A DNA stretch of 64,000 bases from Penium margaritaceum (GCA_023375785.1 SZWC01000096.1:1-64000), one strand, 5' to 3'. Counted from the first letter of the stretch, positions 32,546-44,901 are shown. The notes: a model not told the origin generated them from the letters alone. Translations and numbers: made by a program.

Positions 32546-32890
32546 CTTCTTAGGGTTATAAAAACTCTTGATACTGGATTAAGGAGGTAACGTTGGTTGA
32601 GAGTGGTCATGATAGAACGGTCAAATCATTGATGGGAAACCAGTTTCTGCTCAAACGAGCCCTGATCAATGCCTTGTACAACATGACAGTGAATCATGAC
32701 TAAAGTACTCATCATAACATGTGGCATAGAAAACAAGGAAGCGCATGGAAGCACGGGCGCGTGACAGCACAAGGCGGAAAAGGTAGATACACGGTCAATG
32801 GGACCACCTAGGCTAAAAAATGTGCTCACGGCCGGAGGCGAGCCCGGACCTGAAAACTAGAAAGCTTTCTCTGCAAATTCCAGGCCATGA
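32546..32890. other. unrecognised 345-bp spacer between inverted LTR pieces
   Basis: No similarity to the four element groups, no convincing terminal inverted repeats and no long open frame. It separates a minus-strand Copia-3 LTR piece (left) from a plus-strand Copia-3 LTR piece (right). Both of those pieces break off in or next to the tRNA-like module. Confidence 0.5.
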
Positions 32891-33485
32891 TATCACGAGG
32901 ACAACTCCTTGTAGCTTAGACATGCTAAAGTTGGTCTCTGGAGCGAGAGGTCACTGGGTCAAATCCGAGCCCACGGACTAGTTTTCCTTCTGACAACAAG
33001 GGGGATAAGAAGGTTCTAAGAGACATCTTAGAACATTCGAAAGGTTCTCTTATTGGCTGGCGCCACTTTGCGGTCACAGGAAGCGCCATGTATGCGAGGG
33101 TGCTGATGCAATCCACATTCTCCCCTAAGTGGCTCATTTAATGAGCCACTGTGTACCTAGGCTAGAAGCTTGCTTTAGAACTATCAGAACCTTTTGATTG
33201 CAAGTCATTGATTACAGGTCTTACCTTTGAGACTCCTCACAGAGGTTTTCACATGAGGCACACACTAAAGAAGCATTGGTTGGTCTCAGCTCCACAACTT
33301 AGCTCCACGTACAAAAGCTACAAGGTGATTAGGACACATAGCAAGGAAGTGATTCCTATGAATTGCTCAGTGTAGAACTGTGATTATAAGGGTGAAATCT
33401 CTTCCTAGTTGTAATGCTAGGAACGGATGGCAAGTGATATTGTGTCGGCCTTGTTTTCTAGTATGTTGCCGCATGCTGGCTAACA
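32891..33485 (+). repeat. 5' LTR piece of element N (Copia-3)
   Basis: Matches the Copia-3 LTR from ACAACTCCTTG to the end GGCTAACA. It keeps the 9-bp-arm palindrome GTTCTAAGA/TCTTAGAAC at about 33013-33034. The primer site GTTATGGGCCCA follows four bases later, a perfect 12-base match to the complement of the anticodon region of plant initiator tRNA-Met. Confidence 0.8.
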
Positions 33486-34559
33486 ATGTGTTATGGGCCC
33501 ACGCTAACTAGTTGTAAGGTACACTTGTGCACACTCTCTTGCCCTTTCAACCTTGGAGCATGCATGAGCTCTATTAGCTCCTTCTGCTCCATTTGTTCCA
33601 TCGGCTCCAACCTCGGATGCTAACACTTATTGCACAAGGGCTAAGTATAAGCTCTGACCTTGGCGGTACGATCCTTCGGTCCTGACGAGGATAGGCTCTG
33701 CCCTTGGAGGCAGAACCCAGGGTTTTCTAGGATACGTTCTTCTCGATTTACAGGTGATTAACGGCTAAGGGATAAGCCACCAATCTATACTTTCTAAACC
33801 GGTAGCAGACAATAGCCTACATTAGCCTACATCGGCCTCAACAAAGCAAAGAAGCAGAGAAGTATAGAAGTAGTACGAGTACATCTACGACGCTCACTCT
33901 GAAGAAGGCCAACAATACAATGTCAAAGTTCATGTGGATATGTTTTCCCTTGTGGAAATGGAAATTTGAGATTGTCATGAGGGTGCGTGGCTACTTCAAG
34001 ATTTTCCTTGCACAACAGGCCGAACCTCCACTGATGCAAGATATGAAGCCTCGAGTGTCAAAATTGACATGACGCTTCGAAATCGTGTGACATTAGTGTA
34101 TGAGTCATAGCATGTCCACCTCCAAGGTATCAGACATGCATCACACGCTCATGGGAAGTTTGCAATTGTACACCAATCAGCGGCTCTTGCACATTTCCTC
34201 CTCATCCTTCAAAAGCTGATTTCACTGAGGGTGAGCGAGGGAGAGTCGATACCAAACTTCCTATTACACTATGAAGGATTGTTGCAAACAGTACAAATAA
34301 ACTTGGAAATGGACACCAATGTGCTGGCCATGATCCTCCTCGTGGCGCTATGTGAAAGCTAGGATCCAGTGATCACCATCTTTGGCAGTTGGAAGGAGAG
34401 GGAAAACACATATTAGGATGTGTTTGAGCACGTATGCAATGAGGCCATGCGTCGGAGCGGTAGTGAAGCTAACATTTCAGCCAATGCTGTATAGTACGGT
34501 AGTCGCGACAACAAATCCTCTTGAGGTAAGAGCGGTCATGGTAGCGGGAACAGTGAAGG

Positions 34560-35360
34560 AAGAGGCAATGGTGGTGCTCGAGAGGGTTCAAAGCATCCTA
34601 GGACGTGCCATAACTGTGGCAAGCCTGCGCATTGGACATGGGAGTGCACGACTCCCAAGAAGGAAGACGGAGATCATGGTGGTGGAAATCAGGGTAACGG
34701 AAAGGGTAAGAAGGAGATGCAAATGTGATGGCTAAGTGCGTACGAGCAACCAAGGGAGCAACATTGCTGAAGTGTGGAGCCTAAGAGCTCAACTCTCACA
34801 TAAACAACCACTCTTCAAGGAGGGACGATGTGTTCATATGCGCTGGGGACACTCAATGTCGCTTCAGGTATACCAACAGCCTTGTCCATGCGCAAGGCAA
34901 GGGAGATAAGTTGATTAGCATCAACGTGAACAGTGCTATAAAAGACCTGGAGCTAGAGAACTTCATCTACATAGTGTCTTTTACGGCACACATATTGTCG
35001 GTGTCCAAACTCACAGACCACGGCATGACGGTCCTCTTCACGGAGGAACAAGCCGTGATCCTAAAGAACAAGGATATCAAGATCTCCTATTTCAAGGCGA
35101 GCCTTGTCGCACAGGTCCCAACAGTTGATGGGCTATACATTGTGCACAACAAGCCCCATGAGAGTACAAATGAGGGATATGGGACAGATCAAGAGCCCAA
35201 GCCTGAAAAGCCAGATGTTGCACAACAGGTCATCACCATGGCGGCCAACTCCACCAAAAACACAGATGCTGAGGTGTGGCACAAGCGGTTTGACCACGTG
35301 GCTGACAACACACTACAAGCAATGCAGAAACACAAAGTGGTTCATGGGATGTGAGGATGC
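34560..35360 (+). pseudogene. gag C-terminus and protease of element N
   Basis: Zinc knuckle CHNCGKPAHWTWEC, a basic stretch, a degraded protease active-site region, then LVHAQGKGDKLISINVNSAIKDLELENFIY, AHILSVSKLTDHGMTVLF and an EVWHKRFDHVADNTLQAMQK GAG-pre-integrase segment. It parallels element H closely. Confidence 0.75.
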
Positions 35361-37734
35361 AAGGCCAAGAATGAGCAAAAGTGCAAGAAGCTATGTGAGC
35401 CATGCCTCCAAAGCAAGGCAAAGAGAAAGCCCTTTGAGTGTAATGGGCAATGTGCTGCATCAATCTTGGACCTCATTCACTTTGACGTGTGCAGACTATT
35501 CCGCTCTCCTTCAAACGACGACAGCAAGTACTTCTTGACCTTCACTGAGAACCACAGTCCCAAGTATTGGATCTACTTCCTTAAGAGAGAGGGAGAGGTT
35601 AAGGAAATGTTGCAAGAGTTTGTCGCCATGGTAGAGTGGCAGACAAGCAAGAAAGTGAAGGCACTGCGCAGAGACAACGGTGGTTAGTATGATGTGTGCA
35701 ATGGCTGGTTGAGCCAATAGTTCATCAATCACTGGACGACCATGGCTTATACCTCCTAGAGGAATGGCATTTTGGAGCAAATGAAGCGGATTATCCTCGG
35801 CATGATGCAAAGCATGCTCTTTGATGTCAAACTCCCACCTTTCTTCTGGGCTGAAGCTGCAAGAATTGCTTGCTACCTTGTGCATCTCACTTTGGAAGCC
35901 CCGCTTGGAAGGCGCGCACCTAAGAGCAGATGGTAACCTTCTGGAGGAGATACGCTTCATTCTTCTATTTCCAAGGGGAATCCCAACCAGCTACGTCATG
36001 GTGCAAGAGAATCTAGAATACCGGCCAAATTTGGAACTCGACTTCATCTACACACACCTGGTGCAGGTGGAACTGTGTCGCAATGCAGGAAAGCACAATG
36101 GTGGCAGCAGTAGTGAAGCACCTTTTATGGCCACAAGCTCATGCAACTAGTAGCAACAATATCAATATGGACATCAGAGAGGCAAGAAGAGAGGCAAGTG
36201 CCACTACTGCCTAAATGAGGGGCAGTACACCAAAGAATGCTTCAAGTTTAAAGGAACCAAAAGGAGTACCAGTAGCAGGTGCAGCAAAAACAATAGTCCC
36301 CACAACAACAGCAGCAGTAGTAACAGCAGCGTCACCAACAGGAGCAGCAACACATCCACGCTGGAGTGTGCCACTTTGGCAACATGAACGTGGCCAAGGA
36401 AGTGCGCAACCGCCTTTTCAGGGCAGAGTCTGATATGTCGCATGTTGAGAAGGCAGACTTGGCATGATACAAGGATTCAGGGTGGACTAAAAGTGTGATG
36501 CACAAGAAAGAGTGGTTCTCATAGCTATTGTGAGTTACCCCTTGCCTTATTGTTTTGGGTGTTGATCGGATGGTGTATGCCGAGGGGATTTGGATTGTGG
36601 AGATGCGGTTAGAGATCCCATTTGGCATGAAAGTGGGAGTGTTCCATGGCATGCCGTATACACCTGATGCTGCATTCAGCCTCCTCTTAGTCTCCTCTCT
36701 CTCCAATACAGGATTGCGCATCGTCTTTGACAATGAGTATGACTATATCCTTGACAAGAAAATCTGAGAGAAGCCGGCAAGGTTGGTAAAGGGAGGCAAC
36801 ATGTACCACCTATTTGGGACAACTAAGATCCCACGTGAGCAAAGTCTTGCAGCAATGATACAAGGAATAGATGGTGAGATGTGGCATCCGAGCTTTACCT
36901 ACATCAGCATGCGCTTTCAAGCAAAGGAGATGGTACCTGACCTAGCCACATCTCCAACTTTGAGTAGTAGTAATGCACTGACTGTTTAAAGGAGAAGCAG
37001 CATCGCGAGACGTTCTCAGTAGTAGAGGAACACGCAAAGGAGTTGCCCAAGCTGTTCTACACAACATTGTGTGGCCTAATGCAGACCCACAGCTTTGGAG
37101 GCTCTAGGTATGCTTTGACCTTCATTCATGATTTGAGCTGTTACAATGCTGTGTACATCCTTTCTTACAATAACCAGTGCTTTGACAGATTTGAGAAGTT
37201 CAAGGCAATACAAGAGAACCAGACTAGCAAGAAAATCAGGGTGCTCCACATCGACCATGGTGGCTAGTATGTGAGGAATCAGTTCTAGGACTACCTTGCA
37301 ACAGCTAATATCAAGGCGCAGCGTACCACGTCATAGTCGCTGCATCGCAACAGTGTAGCAAAAAATGCCAACCGCACAGTTATTGAGTCAGTGCGCTCCA
37401 TGCCATACGCGACCATGTCGGCTCACATACGACATTAAGAAGAAAGCAATGAGTACTATAGTGTACGTAAAAAACTCCAGTCTCACTAAGGCGTTGGAGC
37501 AGGTGACGTCGTGGGAGGGGTAGCTGGCCAAGAAGCTCAGCATGGATCATCTCCAAGCGTTTGGCAACCTAGTGCACATGCATGTGTGCTAGATGAACCA
37601 ACGTCATACAACGAGGCCATGATTGCACAAAATGCACCAATTTGGATGCAAGCTATGAATCAGGAGATATTGTCACAGATGGACAACGGCACATTGGAGC
37701 CGACTGAGCATTCGCTTGGACGCAAAGCGTTGAA

Positions 37735-39110
37735 GTGCTAGTGGGTGTTCAAGAAGAAGCGGGGATCAGATGGAAAAGAATAGGGCAAGGCTTGTCGCCG
37801 AGGAATACTCATAGCAAGAGGGCAAGGACTTTACATAAACCTTTGCCCCCGTTACAAAGTTTGTCTCTCTGCGCACTCTTCTCTCTTATGGAGGAGCTGA
37901 TGACTTTGAGGTTTGCAACATGGATGTCAACATGACTTTCTTGAGTGGTGACGTGGAGGAGGAGATCTACATGGAGCACCCAGAGGTGTTCGTCATGGAT
38001 GGCCATGAGTTCCTGGTTTGTAAGCTATGGAAGACGCTGTACCACCTCAAGCAAGCATCCCGTGGTTTTAAACAAAAGTTGGATGCGGCGCTGTAGTGCA
38101 TGGGGTTCAAGCGTAGCAAGTCTGACTATAACGTCTATCGCATGCAGCATGGGCATGAGATCCTCATCATCATTGTCTATGTGGACGACACGCTCCTTTC
38201 CAACAGCATGTCCGCATTACACGAGTTCAAGGAGGCCATGCAAGAGAGCTTCTAGATGTCAGATCTCAAGGAGGCGTCAGCTTCCTTGGCATTGAGATCA
38301 CGCTTGACCATAAATAACGCCTTCTCTCCTTGCACCAGAGTCGTTACATCAAGGAAGTTTTACAGCAGTTCAGCATGGCAGAGACCAAACCCATTGGTAC
38401 ACTCCTGGAGACGTGGGAGTACCTTGTGAGGTTTAATGGAGAAGCAAATGCAGCTGAGCGACCTCATTACCAGAGTGCCATTGGTAAATTCATATACATG
38501 ATGGTGGCAACCAGGTCGGACCTCGCATAGGGTGTGAGCGTTGTTAGCCAGTACATGTCTTATCTGAGACCTCAGAACAAGAAGACGATGAAGTAGATCT
38601 TCTATACCTTGCTTGAACCATCAACGTTGGCATCACCTACAAGAGCAATGACAACAGCATCATCAGTTATACAGATACAGGCAGGGATTCAAACTTAGAG
38701 AATCTTAAGTCCATGTTTAGACATGTGTTTTTCTTGAATGGAGTTGCCGTCAAAGTCTAGGAAGCGGCAGGTTGTTGTGGCTAGCTTAAGCACAGAAGCA
38801 CAATATCTCTCTCTACTTTGGAGCCAAGGAAGTAGTTTCACTTCAGCGCCTCATATGCAGATGAGTGGGACTCGAGCACTTCCAATTCCCATGTGCGTGA
38901 CCAACCAAAGGACAGTCAACTTCGCCAAGAACCCCAAGCACAAATTTTGATCCAAGCATATTGACATCACCTATCACTTCATCAGGCACATGGTTTAAGA
39001 AAGTGCTTTGAGGCTGGAGTTGATTCCATCCTACAAGGAGGTCGTTGATTTTTGCGCCAAGGTACGGACCCGTGAGAAGCACCAGTTTTGCATGAAGGCA
39101 TGTGGATTTA
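37735..39110 (+). pseudogene. RT and RNase H of element O
   Basis: Recognisable landmarks are KCxWVFKKK, the NMDVN-like motif near 37920, the catalytic-box region IIIVYVDD near 38170-38190, then FSMAETKPIGTLLETWEYLVRFNGEANAAERPHYQSAIG and the RNase H tail (KHIDITYHFIRHM-like, near 38960). Matches element E. Broken in several frames. Confidence 0.7.
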
Positions 39111-39141
39111 GCCCCCTCTCACTGTAGCAAAGTGAGACATT

Positions 39142-39883
39142 TGTAGATTGGGCCATCCGGCTCAGTTGCAAGTCTAATGGAGCAAGTTCCAGGACATTAC
39201 CGAATGCTTCCTCCGATCATCAATCGCAATTCGCCATTGGAAATATCAAGTGGCAACTCATATACCGTCTAAGTTTAAGGCTCATCCAACAGTTGGATTG
39301 ATGTATATGAATTCTTTAAGTTTTGAGGGTCATGGACCGCCAGTGTCAAGGTGACCATACGTGACGGCTCCATACCTTTGTCTGAGAAAAGAAAAGGGCA
39401 ACAGGTCTAGGGTCAAGACCTGATGGGAGTAATGTAAAAAATGGTCCTTGGTCTTAGCATTGCCGTGTCCGAGTGTGCTGACTAGGGTAGGATAAAAGTA
39501 CCTTGATTTTTAGGTGAGATTAGATCCGTGTATGCTAGCCATGGACACATGGCAATTCTCTGTGAGATTGTGGGTTATGTGATGAGTATGAGTATGCCAT
39601 GAGAGCGTTTTCTAGCTCTGTAGGTCGTGTGTGGCTGGTCAGGGTGATTGCTCAGTTGATTTCATCTCTTGGGTGAGATTATGGACGGTTGTGTATAAGC
39701 CTTAGCCTCCATGGATAAGTGGTGTAGCTTGTGAGAGGGCTGAATTGCCAAAGCCCTAGCTCTATATGTACTCCATCGTTTTGAGTGCTTAAACAACCGT
39801 TGTTTATTACAACGGATGCCTTTTGAGTCCCACATGCTCGCTACTCCAACGCTCCCTCTCTCCTCTAGATCAAACAAAAGCAA
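39142..39883 (+). repeat. 3' LTR of element O (Copia-1)
   Basis: Starts TGTAGATTGGGCCATCCGG, a worn form of TGTTGGGAAAGGAGCCATCCGG, and ends near CTCTAGATCAAACA. The next bases are Copia-3 RNase H. The same junction, copy for copy, occurs at 50045. Confidence 0.75.
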
Positions 39884-40303
39884 GACTATGTTTCTATCTC
39901 TAACCCCAAGGCAAAGAACATCACTCTATCAAAAGCATGTTGGGGGACTGAGTGGCTATGCAGCTTGCTTACTAAGATAAAAGTGCAAAAGAAGGAAGCA
40001 AGGGATGTCCCCATTTACAACAAGAGTACAATCAAAATGGCACAAGTTGATGTTATCTCTTGACGCAGCAAGTTCTTGTACCCGTGCTTATGCGACCTCT
40101 TTTCAAAAGTGATTGTGGACTTCAAATACATGGAGACCAAGAAGATGCTCGCACATTACATGACCAAGGCGCTCAACAACAAATTGTATTTTACAGGTAC
40201 TTGGGGTATCGATATGGTCAACGAAGCTAATGAGGACTAAGGCCAAGACAGCAGGAGAGAGAAGGCATCTAAAACTAAATGGCAATGGGTGTAAGGGAGA
40301 TTT
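39884..40303 (+). pseudogene. RNase H remnant of element N (Copia-3)
   Basis: Similar across its length to the better-kept copy at 50046-50490 (TAEAEFIALSKACKEIHWL and LADYMTKAL). It ends at the purine tract GTAAGGGAGA that precedes the 3' LTR. RNase H removes the RNA template during cDNA synthesis. Decayed. Confidence 0.65.
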
Positions 40304-41654
40304 TGTTTTACCTGATGTGCCGTTTTTCCATCGCTGATATTTGGACAGGGAAAAGACGGACTATGTGCTGGGAAAGCAACCATTTTGCTCAGATTTAGGT
40401 CCACAAGAGCAAGTTCCAGAAAACTACCAGATGCCTACTCTGATGGTCAATTTGATTTCTTCATTGGAAAGATGAGGTGGCAAATCTTTTGGTCCAAGTT
40501 TGAGGTCAATCCAGCCGTCGGATTTGGAGATATAAAATTTTCAAGTTTACGGGGTCAAGGACCAAAGATGTTTGGGTTACCATGGGTGACGGTGCCATGC
40601 CTTAGCCTGAGAAACGAAAAGGCAAGAGGTCATTGGTCTTAGGATTGCCTTGACAGAGTGTGCTGAGAGGGAGAAACGTACCTCTCCTTAACTTTTAGTT
40701 GAGGTGAGATCCTTGTGTGCTAGCCATAGACACATGACAATTCTCCATGGGATTGTGGGTGATGTGGCTACTAGGAGTGAGCCATAAGAGCATTCTCTAG
40801 CTCTCTATGTCTTGTGTGAGTGGTCAGCCTGATTGCTAGGCTGATTTCCTTACTTGTGTTAGACTGTGGATTATAGTTTGTCTGCCTTGGCTGCCCACAT
40901 GCTCGCTGCTCCAAGGAACCCCTCTCCTTTGGATCTGATACTTTGTATGTATTGCTCCTTTGGAGTAAGTTCCCTCAGTATGGTCTAGATAGACAAGGCA
41001 TGCACTGCTCCTTTGAAGCAAGTTCCCTTGGTCTAAAGTAGATAGTCTAGCCAACAAATACTACATAGGATAACTCCTTGTGGCTTAGACATTCTGGACT
41101 GAGTCGTTGGAGCAAGAGGTAAGTGGGTCAAATCCTAGCCCACAGAATAATCTTCGTTTTTACCAAAAGGGGGACACGAAGATTCTAAGAGACATCTTGG
41201 AATATGTGAGGTCAATCCTTGTGCCATGAGCCACTTGGTAGTCACATAATGTGCCATATAGGTAGGAGGGGTTGATGCACTCAAGATTTTACTCTAAGTG
41301 GCTCATCCAAGGAGCCACTGCGGACCTTGGCTAGAGGCTGGCTCTTGGACTATAAGCACCTGTTTGTTACATGCAATTCATTATAGTTCATACCTTTGAA
41401 ACTCCTCATAGAGGTGTCCACAAGAAGAAGACACCAAAGAAACATTGGTTTGACTTAGCTCCAGGAGTTAGTTCCTTGCGTGAAAGTGACGAGGTGCGTA
41501 GGATAGAGTGCAAGGAAGTGATTCCTATGAACGGCTTACTATAGAACCGTTACTCGGAGGGTGATATCTCCTCCTTGTTGCAATAATATGAGCAGACGGC
41601 AAGTAGTATTGTATTAGCCTCATTTCCTAGTCCGTTGCTATAGGCTGGCTGACA
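40304..41654 (+). repeat. 3' LTR of element N, split by a solo Copia-1 LTR
   Basis: The Copia-3 LTR begins TGTTTTACCTGATG after the purine tract. It is interrupted at 40369, resumes near 40946 (ATTGCTCCTTTGGAGTAAG) and ends GGCTGACA. Without the insert it is about 775 bp, the normal size. It is followed directly by Copia-1 protease sequence. Confidence 0.8.
40369..40945 (+). repeat. solo Copia-1 LTR
   Basis: Starts TGCTGGGAAAGCAACC and ends near GGATCTGATAC, with the Copia-3 LTR on both sides. The flanks CTATG and GTATG may be a 5-bp target duplication with one change. It is shorter than the 738-bp reference LTR, so it is internally worn. Confidence 0.7.
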
Positions 41655-42686
41655 TTGTGGTGTACTTTAAGTCTGATGTACAGGAAAGAGTGATTCATTT
41701 AGCTCTTTTCAGTCTCCTCCTTAACCTATTGCTGTGGATTATGATTGGGTGGTTTATGTTGAGACAATTTGGATAGTTAAGATATGGTTGGATACCTTGC
41801 ATGGCATTGAAGAGGGAGAGTTTCGTTGCGTTTTATATGTGATCATTCAACATTATCCTATTATCCCCTGACGAACACATGATTGCGCATAGTCTTTGAG
41901 GATGACTATTGCTATGTTTTACAAGTTGCTTCTCAACACCATCTTCAACCCACATCTTCAATTTGTGAGTGGTAAGGCTACTATGTGGGGGCTGGACACA
42001 TTGTGCAAGAGGTATGAGAGCAAGGACATTGCATTTCTCATGCGCTTGGAGGAGATGAGTATAGCAGTGAAAACTTAGGATGGTGAAAAGATGGAAGCAT
42101 ATCTCGAGAGGGCAAAGGATCAAGTGAAGCAACTGAGAGTAACCAGTAATCCTCTAGAGGAGACACACTTCACTCTTCCCTTGCTAAGGAGACTCTCAAC
42201 CAGTGAAGACACGGTACAAAAGAAAACAAAATATGAGCCAACTCTTGACCTCAACTTTATCCAGACACACATGGTACTGGTGGAACTGCATCGCAATGCA
42301 GGCAACAGCAATGGCAACAACAGTTGTGAAGCACCTTTTGTCGCCAAGAGCTCACATAGATAGTAGCAACAGCAACTGTGTGGAAATCAAAGAGGCAAGA
42401 AGAAAGGCAAGTGCCACTACAACTTGAAAGAGGGGCACTACAAGAAAGAGTGCTCAAAGTTCAAGTGGGACAAGAAGGGGCACCAGATGCAGCATCAGCA
42501 AAAGCAATAATCTCCACAACAAGAACCGTTGTAATAAAAGCGGCTTCACTAGCAGCAACAACAACAAGCGCAAGCTGGAGTGCGCCTCATGAACGTGGCC
42601 AAGGAGGTGTGCGCATGCCTCTTCATGACAAAGTCCGACATATCGCACGTCGAGAAGGCACACTTTGCATGGTACAAGGATGTAGG
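41655..42686 (+). mobile_element. element P, left part: Copia-1 protease piece and gag
   Basis: A protease/GAG-pre-integrase piece (41655-41925) directly follows the Copia-3 LTR. Then a Copia-1 gag part starts near 41926 (LLNTIFNPHLQFVSGKATM, YESKDIAFLMRLEE), with a glutamine-coding tract, a zinc-knuckle region (about 42410-42460) and the protease start (FAWYKD). Element Q interrupts the protease at 42686, and P continues at 47481. The first piece matches 51246-51411 plus 62358-62480. Confidence 0.75.
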
Positions 42687-43407
42687 TGTTGGAACTAGAG
42701 GAGACAAGGAGTCTTGGAGCAGTGAGCATGTGGGACTGGAAGGGCATCACTTGTGCTGAAGAATGGTTGTTGAGTACATATAGAGCTAGAGCTTGGGCAA
42801 GTCAGCCCTCTCACAAGCCACACCACTTAGCCATGGAGGCTAATGCTCACACACTAGACTCCATAATCTCACACAAGGGAGGAAATCAGCCTAGCAATAA
42901 GGCTGACCACTCACACACAACTTAGAGAGCTAGAAAATGCTCTCATGGCACACTCCTAGTGGTCACATAACCCACAATCTCATGGAGAATTGCCATGTGT
43001 CCATGGCTAGCACACGAGGATCTCACCTCACCTAAAACGTAAGGAGAGGTACCTTTTTCCTAGTCAGCACACTCTGACAAGGCAACCGAAGAATCTAGGA
43101 CCTTTTTAGATATTTCTCCCATCAGTTCTTGACCCTGGATCTCTTGCCTTTTTTCTTTTCTCAGGCTAAGGCATGGAGCCATTGCCCATGGTCACCCGGA
43201 TATTGGCGGTGGATGACCCCGGAAACTACGAAAATTCGTATCTCCCAATCCGACTGTTGGATCGGCCTCAAACTTGGACCGTAGACATTTTGCCACCTGA
43301 TCTTTCCAATGGTGAAGTGGGATCGACGATCGGAGCAGGCATCTGGTTGTTTCCTGCAACTTGCTCTTGTGGACCTGAAACTGAGCCGGATGGCTCCTTC
43401 CCCAACA
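42687..43407 (-). repeat. 3' LTR of element Q (Copia-1)
   Basis: On the minus strand it runs from TGTTGGGGAAGGAGCC to TCCAACA-like ends and is preceded by the purine tract AAAGTGGGAGAT. It matches the LTRs of element E. Confidence 0.85.
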
Positions 43408-43409
43408 AT

Positions 43410-44880
43410 CTCCCACTTTGCCGCAGTCAGAGTGGGCTAAGTCCACATCCCTTTATGCAGAACTGCGACTTCTCACGGGTCACTGGCTTGGTGCAGCAAT
43501 CAGCGACCTGCTTGCTGGTTAGAGTAAACTCCAGCTTGATAGCACCCTACTGCACCATGTGCCTGATGAAATGATATGCGATGTCAATGTGCTTGGAGCG
43601 TGCATGGTGCTCAGGGTTCTTGGCGAGTGCGATTGCACTCTGGTTGTCGACACGTAGAGGAACTGGAACTGCTGCACTCCGACTTATCTCTGCCATGAGA
43701 CGCTGAAGCCAAACTGCTTTCTTGGCTCCAAAGCTGAGAGAGACGTACTCAGCTTCCGTGCTTGAGGTGGCTACGACCACCTGCTCTTCCTGCATCAGTT
43801 GATGGCCCCACCATTCATGAGGAACACATGTCCAGAGATGGACTTGCGGTCCTCAGGGTTTGAAGTCCAATCTACGTCTGTGTAGCCGATGATGTTGTTG
43901 TCATTGCTGTTGTAGGTGATGTCAATGTTGATGGTTCCAGCAAGGTAGCAAAAGATCCGCTTCACTGCCTTCTGGTGCTCAGGTCCGGGGTTTGCCCTGT
44001 GCTGGCTCATAGCGCTAATAGCGTGTGCGAGGTCCGGCCTAGTTGCAACCATCACGTGCATGAGGCTGCCGACGGCGCTCCGGTACTTCTGCCGCTCAGT
44101 TGCATTTGCTTCTCCATTAAAGCTAACGAGGTACTGCCGCGTCTCCAATGGCGTGCCGATGGGTTTTGCTTCTGCCATGCCGAACCGCAGCAAGACACCC
44201 TTGATATAGCGGCTCTGCTGCAGTGATGGAGAGCGTGATTTGCAGTCACGCTAGATGTGGATACCGAGGAAGTATGATGCCTCCCCGAGATCAGACATCT
44301 GGAAGCGCTCCTACATGGCCTCCTTGAACTGGTGTAGTGCAGACATGCTGTTGGAAAGGAGGAGCATGTCATCCACATAGATAATGATGATGAGCACCTC
44401 ATGACCATGCTCCCAGCGATAGACGCTGTAGTCACACTCACTACGTTTGAACCCCATGCATTGCAACGCTGCATCCTACTTTTGGTTCCAAGCATGCGAC
44501 GCTTACTTGAGGCCGTTTAGCGACTTTTGCAGCTTGCAAACCAGGTGCTCCTGGCCATCCATGACGAAACCCTCCGGCTGCTCCATGTTAATCTCCTCCT
44601 CTTGGTCACCGTTCAGGAGCGCCGTCTTGACGTCCATGTGGTGGACCTCAAAGTCCTCTACTGCTGCATAGGAAAGGAGCATACGCACAGAGGCAAACTT
44701 TGCAAGAGGAGCGAAGGTTTCCGTGTAGTCAATGCTTTCCTGCTGCGAGTAGCCCTTGTCGACGAGCATGGCCTTGTACTTTCCCAGGTTGCCATCTGCT
44801 CCTCGCTTCTTCTTGAACACCCACTTACACTTTATTACCTTGCGTCCTGGTGGACGCTCTGTCAGCTCCCACGTGCTATT
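43410..44880 (-). pseudogene. RT and RNase H of element Q
   Basis: Minus-strand landmarks in order: the RT opening KKKRGADGNLGKYKAMLVDKG, FEVHHMDVKTALLNGD, EQPEGFVMDGQEHLVCKLQKSLNGLK, a YVDD-type region near 44380, FGMAEAKPIGTPLETRQYLVSFNGEANATERQ, VMVATRPDLAHA, and RNase H with TDVDWTSNPEDRKSISG and SFGAKKAVWLQRLM. Well matched to element E. A few breaks. Confidence 0.85.
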
Positions 44881-44901
44881 AACAAGCTACAATTGTATCT
44901 C

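Larger units (their letters stand above)
35880..39883 (+). mobile_element. element O: Copia-1 block, gag to 3' LTR
   Basis: Begins inside Copia-1 gag (FILLFPRGIPTSYVMVQENLEY). It continues through the glutamine-coding stretch and protease (about 36440-36720), GAG-pre-integrase, integrase (about 37040-37580), RT (about 37735-38330, HHMDV-like and YVDD region near 38180), RNase H (38330-39110) and the 3' LTR (39142-39883). No 5' LTR is present. It lies in element N, same orientation. Many breaks. Confidence 0.8.
32891..41654 (+). mobile_element. element N: Copia-3 with a Copia-1 block inside
   Basis: Plus-strand order: 5' LTR piece, half-tRNA primer site (33490-33501), leader, gag (about 33900-34740; knuckle CHNCGKPAHWTWEC near 34605-34650), protease (about 34770-35000), GAG-pre-integrase, and integrase to about 35880. 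Then comes a Copia-1 block (35880-39883), Copia-3 RNase H (39884-40303), and the 3' LTR, which holds a solo Copia-1 LTR. Both ends are Copia-3 in the same orientation, so I read this as one element that received the block. Fossil. Confidence 0.75.

Noticed and set aside
32546-32890. A DNA transposon filling the spacer between inverted LTR pieces
   Set aside because: I found no terminal inverted repeats or target duplication at its edges, so I left it unassigned.
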